A stretch of DNA of 7,207 nucleotides, taken from contig DUUU01000486.1 of the NCBI GenBank assembly GCA_012841485.1, positions 1-7,207 of the forward strand, read 5' to 3'. Both the position numbers and the translations under genes were made by a program. This document shows, piece after piece, positions 1 to 5,762 of this stretch. This DNA comes from Armatimonadota bacterium (lineage in GTDB: Bacteria; Armatimonadota; JAAZEB01). Positions within the stretch are counted from its first letter, which is position 1, and every line of letters starts with the position of its first letter. Below the pieces are notes generated by a model. That model saw only the letters and a program-made list of their open reading frames with translations. It made no database searches and had not been told where the DNA came from.

Positions 1-79
1 GGCTTGCTGATCCAGCACCTTGCACCCAATGGGGGGTTCTTCAGGCGCCGGACAGCCAGGCCGAAGGAGGGACCATACA

Positions 80-667
80 ATGAGGTTCGTAACCGCAGCG
101 ATGGTGGCGCTCCTGGCGATGGCCGGCAGCGCCGCGATGGCCCAGCAGAGCGACCTGCCCACGCGGGCGGGCGACAAGGCGATCTACTTCTCGATCGATG
201 GCCTCGGCGAGTTCAACGTGGGCCAGGTCAATGTCGACAACACCTTCGTTGGTGTCTCTGGCATCGAGGGGAAGTACTTCTTCCGCGACAACATGGCGTG
301 GCGCCTCGGCCTTGGTTTCGGGCGCAACGAGACCACGGATCTCCAGGGGAACGACGTCACCACGACTGGCTTCGCCATCGCTCCTGGCTTTGAGTATCAC
401 TTCGTCACCGCGCAGCGCTTCAGCCTCTACACGGGTGGAGTGATCTCCTACGCGGTGTTCGACCGCGAGACCGACGTGGCCGGTGGCTCGGTGGTAGATA
501 ACGACCAGGGCTTCGGGCTGGCCGCTCTTCTGGGCGCGGAGTTCTATCCCTGGCAGAACGTCAGCCTGGGCGCTGAGTATCGCGCGGGCTTCGAGACCGG
601 AAGCAACGACACCACCAACTGGGCCATCGGCAGCGGTGGCCAGGTGAAGCTCGGGTTCCACTTCTGA
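80..667 (+). CDS. Small outer-membrane beta-barrel protein (OmpA/OmpX-like fold)
   Basis: 195-residue exported protein, probably an outer-membrane barrel. The ATG at 80 is chosen because GGAGGG (66-71) lies 8 bases upstream and the protein then begins with a good Sec signal: Arg2, a hydrophobic core, and an A-M-A cleavage site after residue 21. Eight amphipathic segments with alternating hydrophobic residues can be marked in the mature part: KAIYFSIDGLG, GIEGKYFF, MAWRLGLGFG, GFAIAPGFEYHF, FSLYTGGVISYAV, GLAALLGAEFYP, VSLGAEYRAGF and VKLGFHF. Polar Asp/Asn/Thr-rich loops separate them. It ends in Phe, the usual C-terminal signal for the BAM insertion machinery. Eight strands in under 200 residues match small barrels such as OmpX or the OmpA N-domain. 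I see no peptidoglycan-binding domain. The substrate or role (adhesion, stability, small pore) cannot be read from the sequence. No operon partner is visible: the next gene starts 410 bases away. Confidence 0.85.
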   Translation: MRFVTAAMVALLAMAGSAAMAQQSDLPTRAGDKAIYFSIDGLGEFNVGQVNVDNTFVGVSGIEGKYFFRDNMAWRLGLGFGRNETTDLQGNDVTTTGFAIAPGFEYHFVTAQRFSLYTGGVISYAVFDRETDVAGGSVVDNDQGFGLAALLGAEFYPWQNVSLGAEYRAGFETGSNDTTNWAIGSGGQVKLGFHF

Positions 668-722
668 TCTGGAAGTGCGCATGACTATCGCTTGATGCGG
701 TGCGGGAGGGAGAGAACGCGCG

Positions 723-743
723 CCGTGGCCGATGTTGCCACGG
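723..743 (+). terminator. Hairpin downstream of the barrel gene, possible terminator
   Basis: CCGTGGC (723-729) and GCCACGG (737-743) form a perfect 7-bp stem with a 7-base loop, 55 bases after the barrel stop codon. There is no T-run after it, so it is not a canonical intrinsic terminator. It could still help to end or protect the 3' end of the transcript. Confidence 0.3.
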
Positions 744-1035
744 GCCGCGGGTGGAGTGAATGTGCATCCCCTGATGCCCCACATCCTCATTAAGAGTGGT
801 AGTGGAACACTCAACCGATAGCCGAACCCCCCTGGGTCACACCGCACCCTGACTATCATCCAAAACGACACGGGAGAGGCGCAGTCGCCCTGTGCGCGCC
901 GCCTACGGGCCGGGTAACCTTGGAGGCCGGACCAACAGGCAGCCCACTGGTTGCTGCGCCTCTGCTACGTACCAAGTGGATGAGTCGCTGCCAGGAGAGG
1001 GACGCGGTCCTGTCGAACATCCCCCGCATGCGAGC

Positions 1036-1053
1036 GGCCCGGCCCCCCGGGCC
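1036..1053 (+). promoter_or_regulatory. Stable GC hairpin in front of the radC ribosome site
   Basis: GGCCCGG (1036-1042), a CCCC loop, and CCGGGCC (1047-1053) form a perfect all-GC 7-bp hairpin. It ends 9 bases before the GGCGGAGG ribosome site (1063-1070) of radC. If transcribed, it would fold stably in the leader and could act on translation start or on mRNA stability. No T-tract follows. The structure is visible in the sequence; any regulatory role is inference. Confidence 0.35.
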
Positions 1054-1077
1054 AGCGGTCATGGCGGAGGCCCCGAG

Positions 1078-1767
1078 ATGACTACCGAGCAACCGCACTA
1101 CGTGGGACACAGGGAACGGTTGCGCGCGCGCTTCCTGCAGTCGGGCCTGGAAGGATTGGCCGACTATGAGGCGATTGAGCTGCTGCTCACCCTGGCCATC
1201 CCGCGCCGTGATGTCAAGCCCCTCGCCAAGACGCTTCTCCAGCGTTTTGGCAGCATCCGCGGCCTTCTGGACGCGCCCCCGGAGGAGCTCGCGGAGATCA
1301 CGGGCGTAGGTGCCAGCGTGGTTGTGATGATCCGCCTGGTTCGCGAGTTGGCGGAGGTCTACCTGCGCCAGGCCGTGGAGGGGCGTGAGTTCGTGGGCAG
1401 CCCGGAGCTGATGGCGCGCCTATGGCGGGCGCGCATGAGCCGGCTGCGCCACGAGGTGTTCGAGGTGGCCTACCTGGACTCCGGCGGTCGGCTGATGCGC
1501 GACGGCATCGAGACGGTCGAAGAGGGGAGCATCGGCTACGCGGCCGTCTACCCCCGCCGGATCATCGAGGCGGCGCTGCGTCGGGGAGCCGCGAGCATGG
1601 TCTTCGCGCATAACCACCCAGGCGGCACGCCCACCCCGAGCGAAGATGACAAGGCGATTACCCGCAAGTTGGCGCAGGCCGCCTCCGCGGTCGAGATTCA
1701 GGTTCTCGATCACCTCATCGTCGCCGGGAATGAGGTGTTCAGCTTCCGCCTGCAAGGCCTGCTATGA
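1078..1767 (+). CDS. radC: RadC family protein (UPF0758), JAB/MPN domain
   Basis: 229-residue RadC-family protein, a normal length for the family. The start at 1078 is chosen because GGCGGAGG lies 7 bases upstream and the protein then opens as RadC proteins do (HYVGHRERLRARFLQSG, residues 7-23). The N-terminal part includes the conserved AIPRRDVKPLAK stretch (40-51) and a helix-hairpin-helix-like segment around ITGVGAS (74-80), a likely DNA contact. The C-terminal JAB/MPN domain carries the metal-site motif HxHx7Sx2D as His178, His180, Ser188 and Asp191, within HNHPGGTPTPSEDD. This is the fold of JAMM metalloproteases, so all visible motif residues are intact. The historical link of RadC to DNA repair was later withdrawn for E. 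coli, where the original radC102 allele proved to be a recG mutation. The true role remains unsettled; DNA processing is often suggested. It appears to be a single-gene unit. Confidence 0.93.
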   Translation: MTTEQPHYVGHRERLRARFLQSGLEGLADYEAIELLLTLAIPRRDVKPLAKTLLQRFGSIRGLLDAPPEELAEITGVGASVVVMIRLVRELAEVYLRQAVEGREFVGSPELMARLWRARMSRLRHEVFEVAYLDSGGRLMRDGIETVEEGSIGYAAVYPRRIIEAALRRGAASMVFAHNHPGGTPTPSEDDKAITRKLAQAASAVEIQVLDHLIVAGNEVFSFRLQGLL

Positions 1768-1783
1768 GCGCGCAGCAGCGCGC
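1768..1783 (+). terminator. GC hairpin directly after the radC stop codon
   Basis: GCGCGC (1768-1773), an AGCA loop, and GCGCGC (1778-1783) begin at the base after the radC TGA. The stem is compact but no T-run follows, so intrinsic termination is only possible, not shown. It may instead be a 3' stabilising hairpin or chance in GC-rich sequence. Confidence 0.3.
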
Positions 1784-1867
1784 AGTCTGGTGAACGCGGC
1801 ACAGAAGGAGGAAACGGGTGTCATCCCGAAGGAAGGTACAAGCACGGTGGAGGGAGCGCTGATAGAC

Positions 1868-1923
1868 GGGGGCGCAAGGTGAGCGCCAGTTCCGCATGCA
1901 TCGGCGCTGGTCCCCCGCGGGAC
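1868..1923 (+). promoter_or_regulatory. Structured leader upstream of pseudopilin 1, with alternative hairpins
   Basis: Several pairings cluster 75-130 bases before the pseudopilin 1 start. GCGCC at 1883-1887 can pair upstream with GGCGC (1871-1875, 7-base loop). It can also pair downstream, as AGCGCC (1882-1887) with GGCGCT (1903-1908), optionally enclosed by GGGGG (1868-1872) with CCCCC (1912-1916). A further hairpin, GTCCC/GGGAC (1910-1923), competes with that outer stem. Mutually exclusive pairing is what attenuators and riboswitches use, but the segment matches no riboswitch class I know. GC-rich sequence gives such pairings by chance, so function is inference. Confidence 0.3.
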
Positions 1924-1999
1924 GGCTTGCAGCTTCTGCCCGACGCGGTCACGAGCTCTCTCCTGCTGGTCTGAAGTCGAGTGGAGAGGAGGGATCTGA

Positions 2000-2722
2000 A
2001 TGGGAACACGAATGCGGGAGCGCGGTTTCACGCTTATCGAGCTGCTGGTTGTGATAGCGATCATCGCCATTCTGGCAGCGATCCTCTTCCCGGTCTTCGC
2101 CCGCGCGCGAGAAAACGCGCGCAGGAGCACGTGCCAGAGCAACCTGAAGCAGATCATGCTGGGCGTGCTGCAGTATGCGCAGGACTACGATGAGCGCCTG
2201 CCAATCTACCGCTGGAGAAACGCCGCTATTCCCAGCGTGTGGGAGGATCGTGATGATAGCAGCGCGAATGACCGCCACTTCTGGCTGGAGGCGATCCAGC
2301 CCTACCTGAAGAACACCCTGATGCTCTTCTGCCCCAGCCAGAGCTTCGGGCCAACCACCCTGAGCAACGGGAGGATGAAGGCAGCCTATGCCTACAACGG
2401 AGTGATGGGTGCCACTCCGGGAGGTCCCAAGAGCCTGGCCGTGTTCGACAACCCCGCCGGTAAGATCTGTATCGGCGACATTGGGCAAAGGCATGCCAGC
2501 CGCACGCCTCCGGGCTACGTGGAGAACTGGTTCATCAACAATGACGGCTCCACGAACTGGCAGCAGCGTGCTTGGTGGACCTCCATCCACCTCGGGGGCG
2601 GCAACTATGGCTATCTCGATGGCCATGTGAAGTTCCACTCGGAGAAGGACAAGGTTTTGGGCCCGGTCCTCGCCACCGGAAGCAGTCTGCCGGGCGACCA
2701 GACCGGCTACTGGATGCCCTAA
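2000..2722 (+). CDS. Type II secretion/type IV pilus-like pseudopilin with H-x9-DG C-terminus (pseudopilin 1)
   Basis: 240-residue pseudopilin. The ATG at 2000 is favoured over the in-frame ATG at 2012 because GAGGAGGG (1986-1993) lies 6 bases before it. The prepilin peptidase site is RERG|FTLIE: cleavage after Gly9, methylatable Phe10 as +1, and Glu14 as the conserved +5 glutamate. A hydrophobic alpha-helix follows (about 10-32), then the family signature [12 protein letters not shown] and TCQSNLKQI. The globular part has CPSQ near 111-114 and the H-x9-DG motif His197...Asp207-Gly208. These proteins sit in the inner membrane and after cleavage may join a pseudopilus-like fibre. Armatimonadota and Planctomycetota genomes carry many dispersed copies, often annotated as DUF1559-like; their individual roles are unknown. 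No secretion machinery is adjacent, so this is an orphan copy. The C-terminal 30 residues after the motif are the least family-like part. Confidence 0.92.
   Translation: MGTRMRERGFTLIELLVVIAIIAILAAILFPVFARARENARRSTCQSNLKQIMLGVLQYAQDYDERLPIYRWRNAAIPSVWEDRDDSSANDRHFWLEAIQPYLKNTLMLFCPSQSFGPTTLSNGRMKAAYAYNGVMGATPGGPKSLAVFDNPAGKICIGDIGQRHASRTPPGYVENWFINNDGSTNWQQRAWWTSIHLGGGNYGYLDGHVKFHSEKDKVLGPVLATGSSLPGDQTGYWMP
2054..2154 (+). repeat. 101-bp inverted repeat, copy in pseudopilin 1
   Basis: This segment encodes the second half of the pseudopilin N-helix through to the NLKQ stretch. It is identical at 97 of 101 positions to the reverse complement of 3486-3586 in pseudopilin 2, with no gaps. Three of the four mismatches are synonymous and one changes Arg to Lys. 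The similarity starts abruptly at 2054. Confidence 0.95.
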
Positions 2723-2727
2723 GCCAA

Positions 2728-2791
2728 AGGCGCGACTGAATGGATGCCGGGCGCGCGCTTGCGCCGCGACCCTGCCCACCCAGTCGCGCCT
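2728..2791. repeat. 11-bp perfect inverted repeat just after pseudopilin 1
   Basis: AGGCGCGACTG (2728-2738) is the exact reverse complement of CAGTCGCGCCT (2781-2791). The palindrome begins 6 bases after the pseudopilin 1 stop. The 42 bases between can form an inner hairpin, GGCGC (2750-2754) with GCGCC (2761-2765). As RNA this would be a long two-part stem at the 3' end of the transcript. No T-run follows, so it may act as a 3' stabiliser or an unusual terminator; it could also be a mobile-repeat relic. Confidence 0.5.
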
Positions 2792-2966
2792 GCCGTCTCT
2801 GATCCACAGGCCCTCGCTACCCTGCCCAACCGCACCCGCCTGAACCACCTGTCCTTCCCGCGCTTCCCATGGAGCCGCGTGGAATCTATCCTGCTGAGCG
2901 AAGCAGAGGCATCACCGCGCCCGATGGAAGCGGCCCGGCAACCCGGCCCGTGGGGCATGGCGGAGT

Positions 2967-2996
2967 GGTGGGGTGGAGGGGAAACTCCACCCCATC
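2967..2996. terminator. Strong hairpin between the convergent pseudopilin genes, probable bidirectional terminator
   Basis: TGGGGTGGAG (2969-2978), a GGGAAA loop, and CTCCACCCCA (2985-2994) form a perfect 10-bp stem, extendable to 12 bp through a G-T and a G-C pair. It lies about 11 bases beyond the stop codon of the leftward pseudopilin 2, and also between two converging genes, where a shared terminator is expected. Neither side has a clear T-run, so it is either a non-canonical intrinsic terminator or a 3'-end stabilising structure. Confidence 0.55.
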
Positions 2997-3007
2997 CTTG
3001 CGAGGGG

Positions 3008-3631
3008 TCAGTTCCTGACCCAGTGGATCGGATTGCTATAGAGCTGCTGCGGCTTGTAAGCCTTGACGTGGCCGTCGAGGAAGAGGAAGTTGGCCATCTC
3101 CATGTGCCGGGCGTGGACCCAGTTGACCGAACCGTTTGGCTGGCAAGCCGTGGGCGCGCCCGGAGAGTTCTGAGCGACCACCGAGGGCACGTGCGTTCGG
3201 AAAGAGGTGGCGTCGGTCAGGATCACCGTATCGGACGCGTGATGGTAGATGGCCGACGGCTGTCCGAAATGCCAGCAATACGCGCCGTAGCCGCACTTCA
3301 CAGTCGGCGCCGGTGAATACTGGCCGCTCATGACGCGGTTGGCATCACTGGGACAGATCAAGACCCCTGTGTTCTTGATGTAGGGTTCGAGAGCGTCTGT
3401 CCAGAGTGGGCGCTGATCCTGGCCGACAGAGACGCGCACGTGCATCTCGTCGTAGTCCTGCGTGTACATGTGCCAGCCGGTTCCAATCTGCTTCAGGTTG
3501 CTCTGGCACGTGCTCTTGCGCGCGTTTTCCCGCGCGCGAGCGAAGACCGGGAAGAGGATCGCCGCCAGAATGGCGATGATCGCTATGACGACAAGTAATT
3601 CAATGAGTGTGAAACCTCTTGTTCGCGACAT
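3008..3631 (-). CDS. Type II secretion/type IV pilus-like pseudopilin with H-x9-DG C-terminus (pseudopilin 2)
   Basis: 207-residue pseudopilin, on the opposite strand and tail-to-tail with pseudopilin 1. The start at 3631 is supported by GGAGGG three bases upstream on the minus strand. The leader is very short: [11 protein letters not shown], with cleavage after Gly6, Phe7 as +1 and Glu11 as +5. The hydrophobic helix spans about 7-29, followed by [19 protein letters not shown] and then YTQDYDE. Later landmarks also match its neighbour: ALEPYIKNT...CPSD (80-95) against AIQPYLKNT...CPSQ, and the H-x9-DG motif His176...Asp186-Gly187. Several cysteines (42, 93, 113, 119, 163) could form disulfides outside the membrane. 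It is expected to be an inner-membrane, prepilin-peptidase-processed component of a pilus-like fibre; its specific role is unknown. The first codons of its hydrophobic helix use AT-richer synonyms than those of pseudopilin 1. Confidence 0.92.
   Translation of the reverse strand: MSRTRGFTLIELLVVIAIIAILAAILFPVFARARENARKSTCQSNLKQIGTGWHMYTQDYDEMHVRVSVGQDQRPLWTDALEPYIKNTGVLICPSDANRVMSGQYSPAPTVKCGYGAYCWHFGQPSAIYHHASDTVILTDATSFRTHVPSVVAQNSPGAPTACQPNGSVNWVHARHMEMANFLFLDGHVKAYKPQQLYSNPIHWVRN
3486..3586 (-). repeat. 101-bp inverted repeat, copy in pseudopilin 2
   Basis: Partner of 2054-2154, in inverse orientation, with four mismatches in 101 bases. Beyond its edge at 3587-3610 the eight helix codons T-L-I-E-L-L-V-V all differ from those of pseudopilin 1, although the protein stays identical. 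Confidence 0.95.
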
Positions 3632-3686
3632 GTTCCCTCCCGCGTGTTTCGATCCTCACCGGGCCCGGGGGCCCCACACAACCGCT

Positions 3687-3728
3687 ATGATACCGCCATT
3701 CGATAGACGAGCGTGCGCAGATCGCACG
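3687..3728 (-). promoter_or_regulatory. Candidate promoter/operator for pseudopilin 2
   Basis: On the minus strand a TATCAT box (3687-3692) resembles a -10 element, about 55 bases before the pseudopilin 2 start. A perfect palindrome, CGTGCG-CAGAT-CGCACG (3712-3728), covers the place where a -35 element would be (17-base spacing gives 3710-3715). No TTGACA-like hexamer is present there. This arrangement would suit a repressor or activator binding over the -35 region, but the promoter rules of this lineage are not known to me and the call is tentative. Confidence 0.3.
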
Positions 3729-3843
3729 GAATGCCACCGCCTTGCCCCTTCTTTACTCCACGCCGGCACCAGATCCCTCTTTGAGTAGAGACAGCGTGAG
3801 TGCAACCTGTCGCGTCCACGGTGCGCACATGCGCGCGGCGCTT

Positions 3844-3875
3844 CCTATCGCTCCTTTCGCACACAAGGGGATAGG
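3844..3875 (+). promoter_or_regulatory. Stem-loop upstream of the amidohydrolase pair
   Basis: CCTATC (3844-3849) pairs with GATAGG (3870-3875). Inside, CCTT (3853-3856) pairs with AAGG (3865-3868) around an 8-base loop. The structure lies 60-90 bases before the first amidohydrolase start. It could be a leader hairpin or a dyad operator. It is less GC-rich than its surroundings, which makes the pairing a little less likely to be chance. Confidence 0.25.
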
Positions 3876-3935
3876 CGACAAGCCGTGGAATAGCGATCCA
3901 GCGGAAGGCCTGCTCTGAAGAGTGAAGGGATAGTG

Positions 3936-4838
3936 ATGACTGCTAGAGACCAAATGCGTGGCCTGGTCGAGCTCCCCGAGGGCGACCTTCAGGCGGCAGA
4001 ACGCATGATGCGCGGCGTGAAGCCGTATGCCGCAGACGCAGAAACGGCGCCGTTGGAGGCGTTTGCACGGCAGGCGGCGCCCGGAGAGGAGATCCCCCTG
4101 TACGATGTTCAGGCGGGATTCGGCGGGGCAAGCAAGGGCGATCCCACCACCGTCTCCGCGGATGATTGCCTGCGCGCGATGGCCAAAGTGAGGGTGTACC
4201 GCGCCCTGGTTCGCACCGAACCGGATCTGATGGCGGTGGATGCGATCCTCGCCAACGACCTCTTGCTGGAGGCCTGTGAGGGGTGTGATGGTCTGGTGCC
4301 GTGCCCGATCGTGCTCCCCGCGACGGGCGGCGACGTGCCGCCGGAGGCCGACCAGGTGGACCACCTGATCCGCTGCGGCGCCGGCGCGGCGATGGTCTGG
4401 CCCGCCCAGGATGACTGGCAGTGGCTCCCCTTTGTTTACACGCCGTTGATGAACGCGCTCTCGGAGAGGCGGCTGCCGCTCTTCTGCATCGAGCGCCACG
4501 TCTCGCTAGGGCAGGTGGCCGATGTGGCGGCGAGATTCCCGGATCTGCCGATCATCGTGGCGAACGTCGGCTATCGCGCACAGCGCACGCTGGTGCCCCT
4601 CCTCGCCACCTATCGGAACGTGCACCTCTCTCTCGGAAGCAACTGGACCGTCCACCGCGGGATCGAGCAGATGGTGGAGTGGTTGGGTCCAGAGCAGCTT
4701 CTTTTCGGCACCGGCTTCCCGGCGGCAGAGCCGATGATGGCGATCACACAACTGATGTATGCCGAGATCTCCGAGGAAGCGCGGGCGCTGATTGGTGCCG
4801 GGAACCTGGAGCGCCTATGGGCGGGAGTGAAGCGATGA
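3936..4838 (+). CDS. Amidohydrolase-fold pseudoenzyme lacking the metal ligands
   Basis: 300-residue protein of the amidohydrolase-2 (ACMSD-like) TIM-barrel family. The ATG at 3936 is preferred over the GTG at 3933 because GAAGGGA (3924-3930) is better spaced from it. Compared with the downstream gene it has about 40 extra N-terminal residues, then a collinear barrel: YDVQAGFG (56-63) at the DxHxH position, LPLFCIERH (180-188), PDLPIIVANVGY (202-213), LLFGTGFPAAEP (255-266) and a family-like C-terminus. The metal ligands are gone: the two His of DxHxH are Gln59 and Gly61, the third His is Ile185, the fourth is Asn210 and the catalytic Asp is Gly260. Only the non-ligand Asp57 of DxHxH remains. 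The frame is intact with no sign of decay, so this looks like a maintained pseudoenzyme, not a pseudogene. Its stop overlaps the next start (ATGA), implying coupled translation and probably a shared complex, in which it could have a structural or regulatory role. No reaction is assigned. Confidence 0.8.
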   Translation: MTARDQMRGLVELPEGDLQAAERMMRGVKPYAADAETAPLEAFARQAAPGEEIPLYDVQAGFGGASKGDPTTVSADDCLRAMAKVRVYRALVRTEPDLMAVDAILANDLLLEACEGCDGLVPCPIVLPATGGDVPPEADQVDHLIRCGAGAAMVWPAQDDWQWLPFVYTPLMNALSERRLPLFCIERHVSLGQVADVAARFPDLPIIVANVGYRAQRTLVPLLATYRNVHLSLGSNWTVHRGIEQMVEWLGPEQLLFGTGFPAAEPMMAITQLMYAEISEEARALIGAGNLERLWAGVKR

Positions 4839-5620
4839 AAACCCTTCTAGAGCGCGCCCGCCGCGGCGAATCGCTGGCGGATCTCGAGACTGTGGATATG
4901 CACGGCCACTTCGGGCGTTATCTTCATGCGATCCCCGACCTGACTGCCGAGGGGTTGGTTCGCGTGATGGATCGCCTGGGCGTCCGGTCGATCCTGGTGT
5001 CGCACATGCAGTGCATGTCGCAGCACACACACCGCGGCAACGAGGAGGTACTGGCGGCGATGCGCGCCTTTCCGGGGCGGATTCTGGGCTATGCGGTGGT
5101 CTGGCCGGTGGACGACGACACGCGCGCGGAAATGGAGTGGTGTGCTGCTCACGGCTTCACGGGTCTGAAGCTGCACAGTAGCAACGGCTTCGCCTATACG
5201 GATCCGGTCTATGCGGGCGCTCTCTCCGTGGCCAACGAGCGGCGCATGCCCGTGCTGCTCCACGCCTGGGGTTCCGCCTCGGACTTCGCAGCGATCCGCG
5301 AGCTGGCAGCGAAGTATCCTGAAGCGAGCTTTCTCTTCGCGCACTCGGGCACGGGCGGGGCGGAAGCGGAGTGCATCCGCCTGGCGCGCGAGGTGACGAA
5401 CGCCTACCTCGACCTTGCCTACAGCCAGGGACCACGCGGACTCGTGGAGCGGCTCACCGCGGGCGCGGGCGCGGAGAAGATCCTCTTCGGTTCCGATTGC
5501 TACTTCTTCAGCATGACTCAGCAGATCGGCAAGGTCCTTGGCGCCGACCTCTCCGATGACGAGAAGCAAAAGATCCTCTCGGGAAACGCGCTTCGCATTC
5601 TGGAGCGCGTCCAGCACTGA
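4835..5620 (+). CDS. Amidohydrolase-2 family metal-dependent hydrolase
   Basis: 261-residue cytosolic TIM-barrel enzyme of the amidohydrolase-2 family (PF04909-like, which includes ACMSD-type decarboxylases). The start at 4835 overlaps the upstream stop as ATGA, and GGGAG (4823-4827) lies 7 bases before it. The frame is open further upstream, but only as a shadow of the preceding gene. The active-site set is complete: Asp21-His23-His25 in VDMHGHFG, Lys112 in GLKLHS, His143 in VLLHAWG, His170 in LFAHSGTG and Asp221 in ILFGSDCYFF. The C-terminal SGNALRIL matches the family end 'GNA..l'. These residues bind one catalytic metal, usually zinc. The substrate cannot be read from sequence: family members hydrolyse or decarboxylate small carboxylates and lactones. 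Pairing with the ligand-less relative upstream suggests that both subunits work together. There is no signal peptide. Confidence 0.88.
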   Translation: MKTLLERARRGESLADLETVDMHGHFGRYLHAIPDLTAEGLVRVMDRLGVRSILVSHMQCMSQHTHRGNEEVLAAMRAFPGRILGYAVVWPVDDDTRAEMEWCAAHGFTGLKLHSSNGFAYTDPVYAGALSVANERRMPVLLHAWGSASDFAAIRELAAKYPEASFLFAHSGTGGAEAECIRLAREVTNAYLDLAYSQGPRGLVERLTAGAGAEKILFGSDCYFFSMTQQIGKVLGADLSDDEKQKILSGNALRILERVQH

Positions 5621-5649
5621 CCGACGGCGGAAGGGCGTGCCTTCAGCGC

Positions 5650-5692
5650 CGCCAGGTGTCGCTGGCGCCCGCAGACCGCCGCTTGCCGGCGG
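5650..5692 (+). terminator. Tandem GC hairpins after the amidohydrolase pair
   Basis: Two hairpins lie in the 142-base gap before the carboxypeptidase gene: CGCCAG/CTGGCG (5650-5667, loop GTGTCG) and CCGCCG/CGGCGG (5676-5692, loop CTTGC). CGGCGG also occurs at 5624-5629 and could pair with 5676-5681 instead. No T-run follows either. They may mark the end of the amidohydrolase transcript, or sit in a leader read into the next gene. Confidence 0.35.
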
Positions 5693-5762
5693 AAGAGCCC
5701 AGAGTGGGCAACGGAAGACCGAATCAGGGTCGAGCATTATCTGCGCGAAAGGAGCTGGATCC

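Larger units (their letters stand above)
668..1077. other. Gene-free stretch between the barrel protein and radC
   Basis: About 410 bases with no convincing gene. The radC frame stays open upstream to 892, but that extension is Pro/Gly/Arg-rich, has no ribosome site and does not resemble RadC, so I treat it as non-coding. The stretch holds a 7-bp hairpin after the barrel gene (723-743), a weaker GAGTG/CACTC pairing (794-812) and a GC hairpin just before the radC ribosome site (1036-1053). I looked for tRNA, SRP RNA, RNase P RNA and common riboswitch signatures and found none. The radC promoter is presumably here, but I cannot point to a convincing -35/-10 pair. Confidence 0.5.
3632..3935. other. 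Divergent intergenic control region
   Basis: About 300 bases separate the starts of pseudopilin 2 (leftward) and the amidohydrolase pair (rightward), so promoters for both should lie here. I see no gene. Notable pieces are a GC-only palindromic patch (GGGCCC plus GGGGGCCCC, 3661-3674), a -10-like box with an adjacent palindrome (3687-3728) and a stem-loop (3844-3875) that falls in the leader or promoter of the amidohydrolase pair. Confidence 0.6.

Noticed and set aside
41..871. 276-codon open frame on the minus strand opposite the barrel gene
   Set aside because: It is an antisense shadow of a well-supported gene, with no motifs and low-complexity translation.
960..1020. GCCAGGAGA-containing stretch recalling part of a cobalamin riboswitch
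   Set aside because: Only one short block fits; the other conserved blocks and the ACC following the GGAGA-type motif are absent, and the downstream gene is radC.
892..1077. N-terminal extension of radC by 62 codons
   Set aside because: The ATG at 1078 has a good ribosome site and gives the normal RadC N-terminus. The upstream translation is Pro/Gly/Arg-rich and unlike the family.
1817..1840. GTCATCCCGAAGGAAGG stretch resembling a dispersed GTCATCC-type intergenic repeat of some bacteria
   Set aside because: It occurs once in the window, matches only loosely and has no partner arm; it is too short to call.
2744..3316. 190-codon open frame on the plus strand across the convergent gap
   Set aside because: Its second half is antisense to pseudopilin 2, its first half is Pro/Arg-rich without family features, and there is no ribosome site.
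3462..3788. Two antisense frames, at 1762-2157 (minus) and 3462-3788 (plus), sharing a similar peptide
   Set aside because: The shared peptide is only the reverse translation of the repeated pseudopilin helix segment. It is a by-product of the 101-bp repeat, not a conserved small protein.
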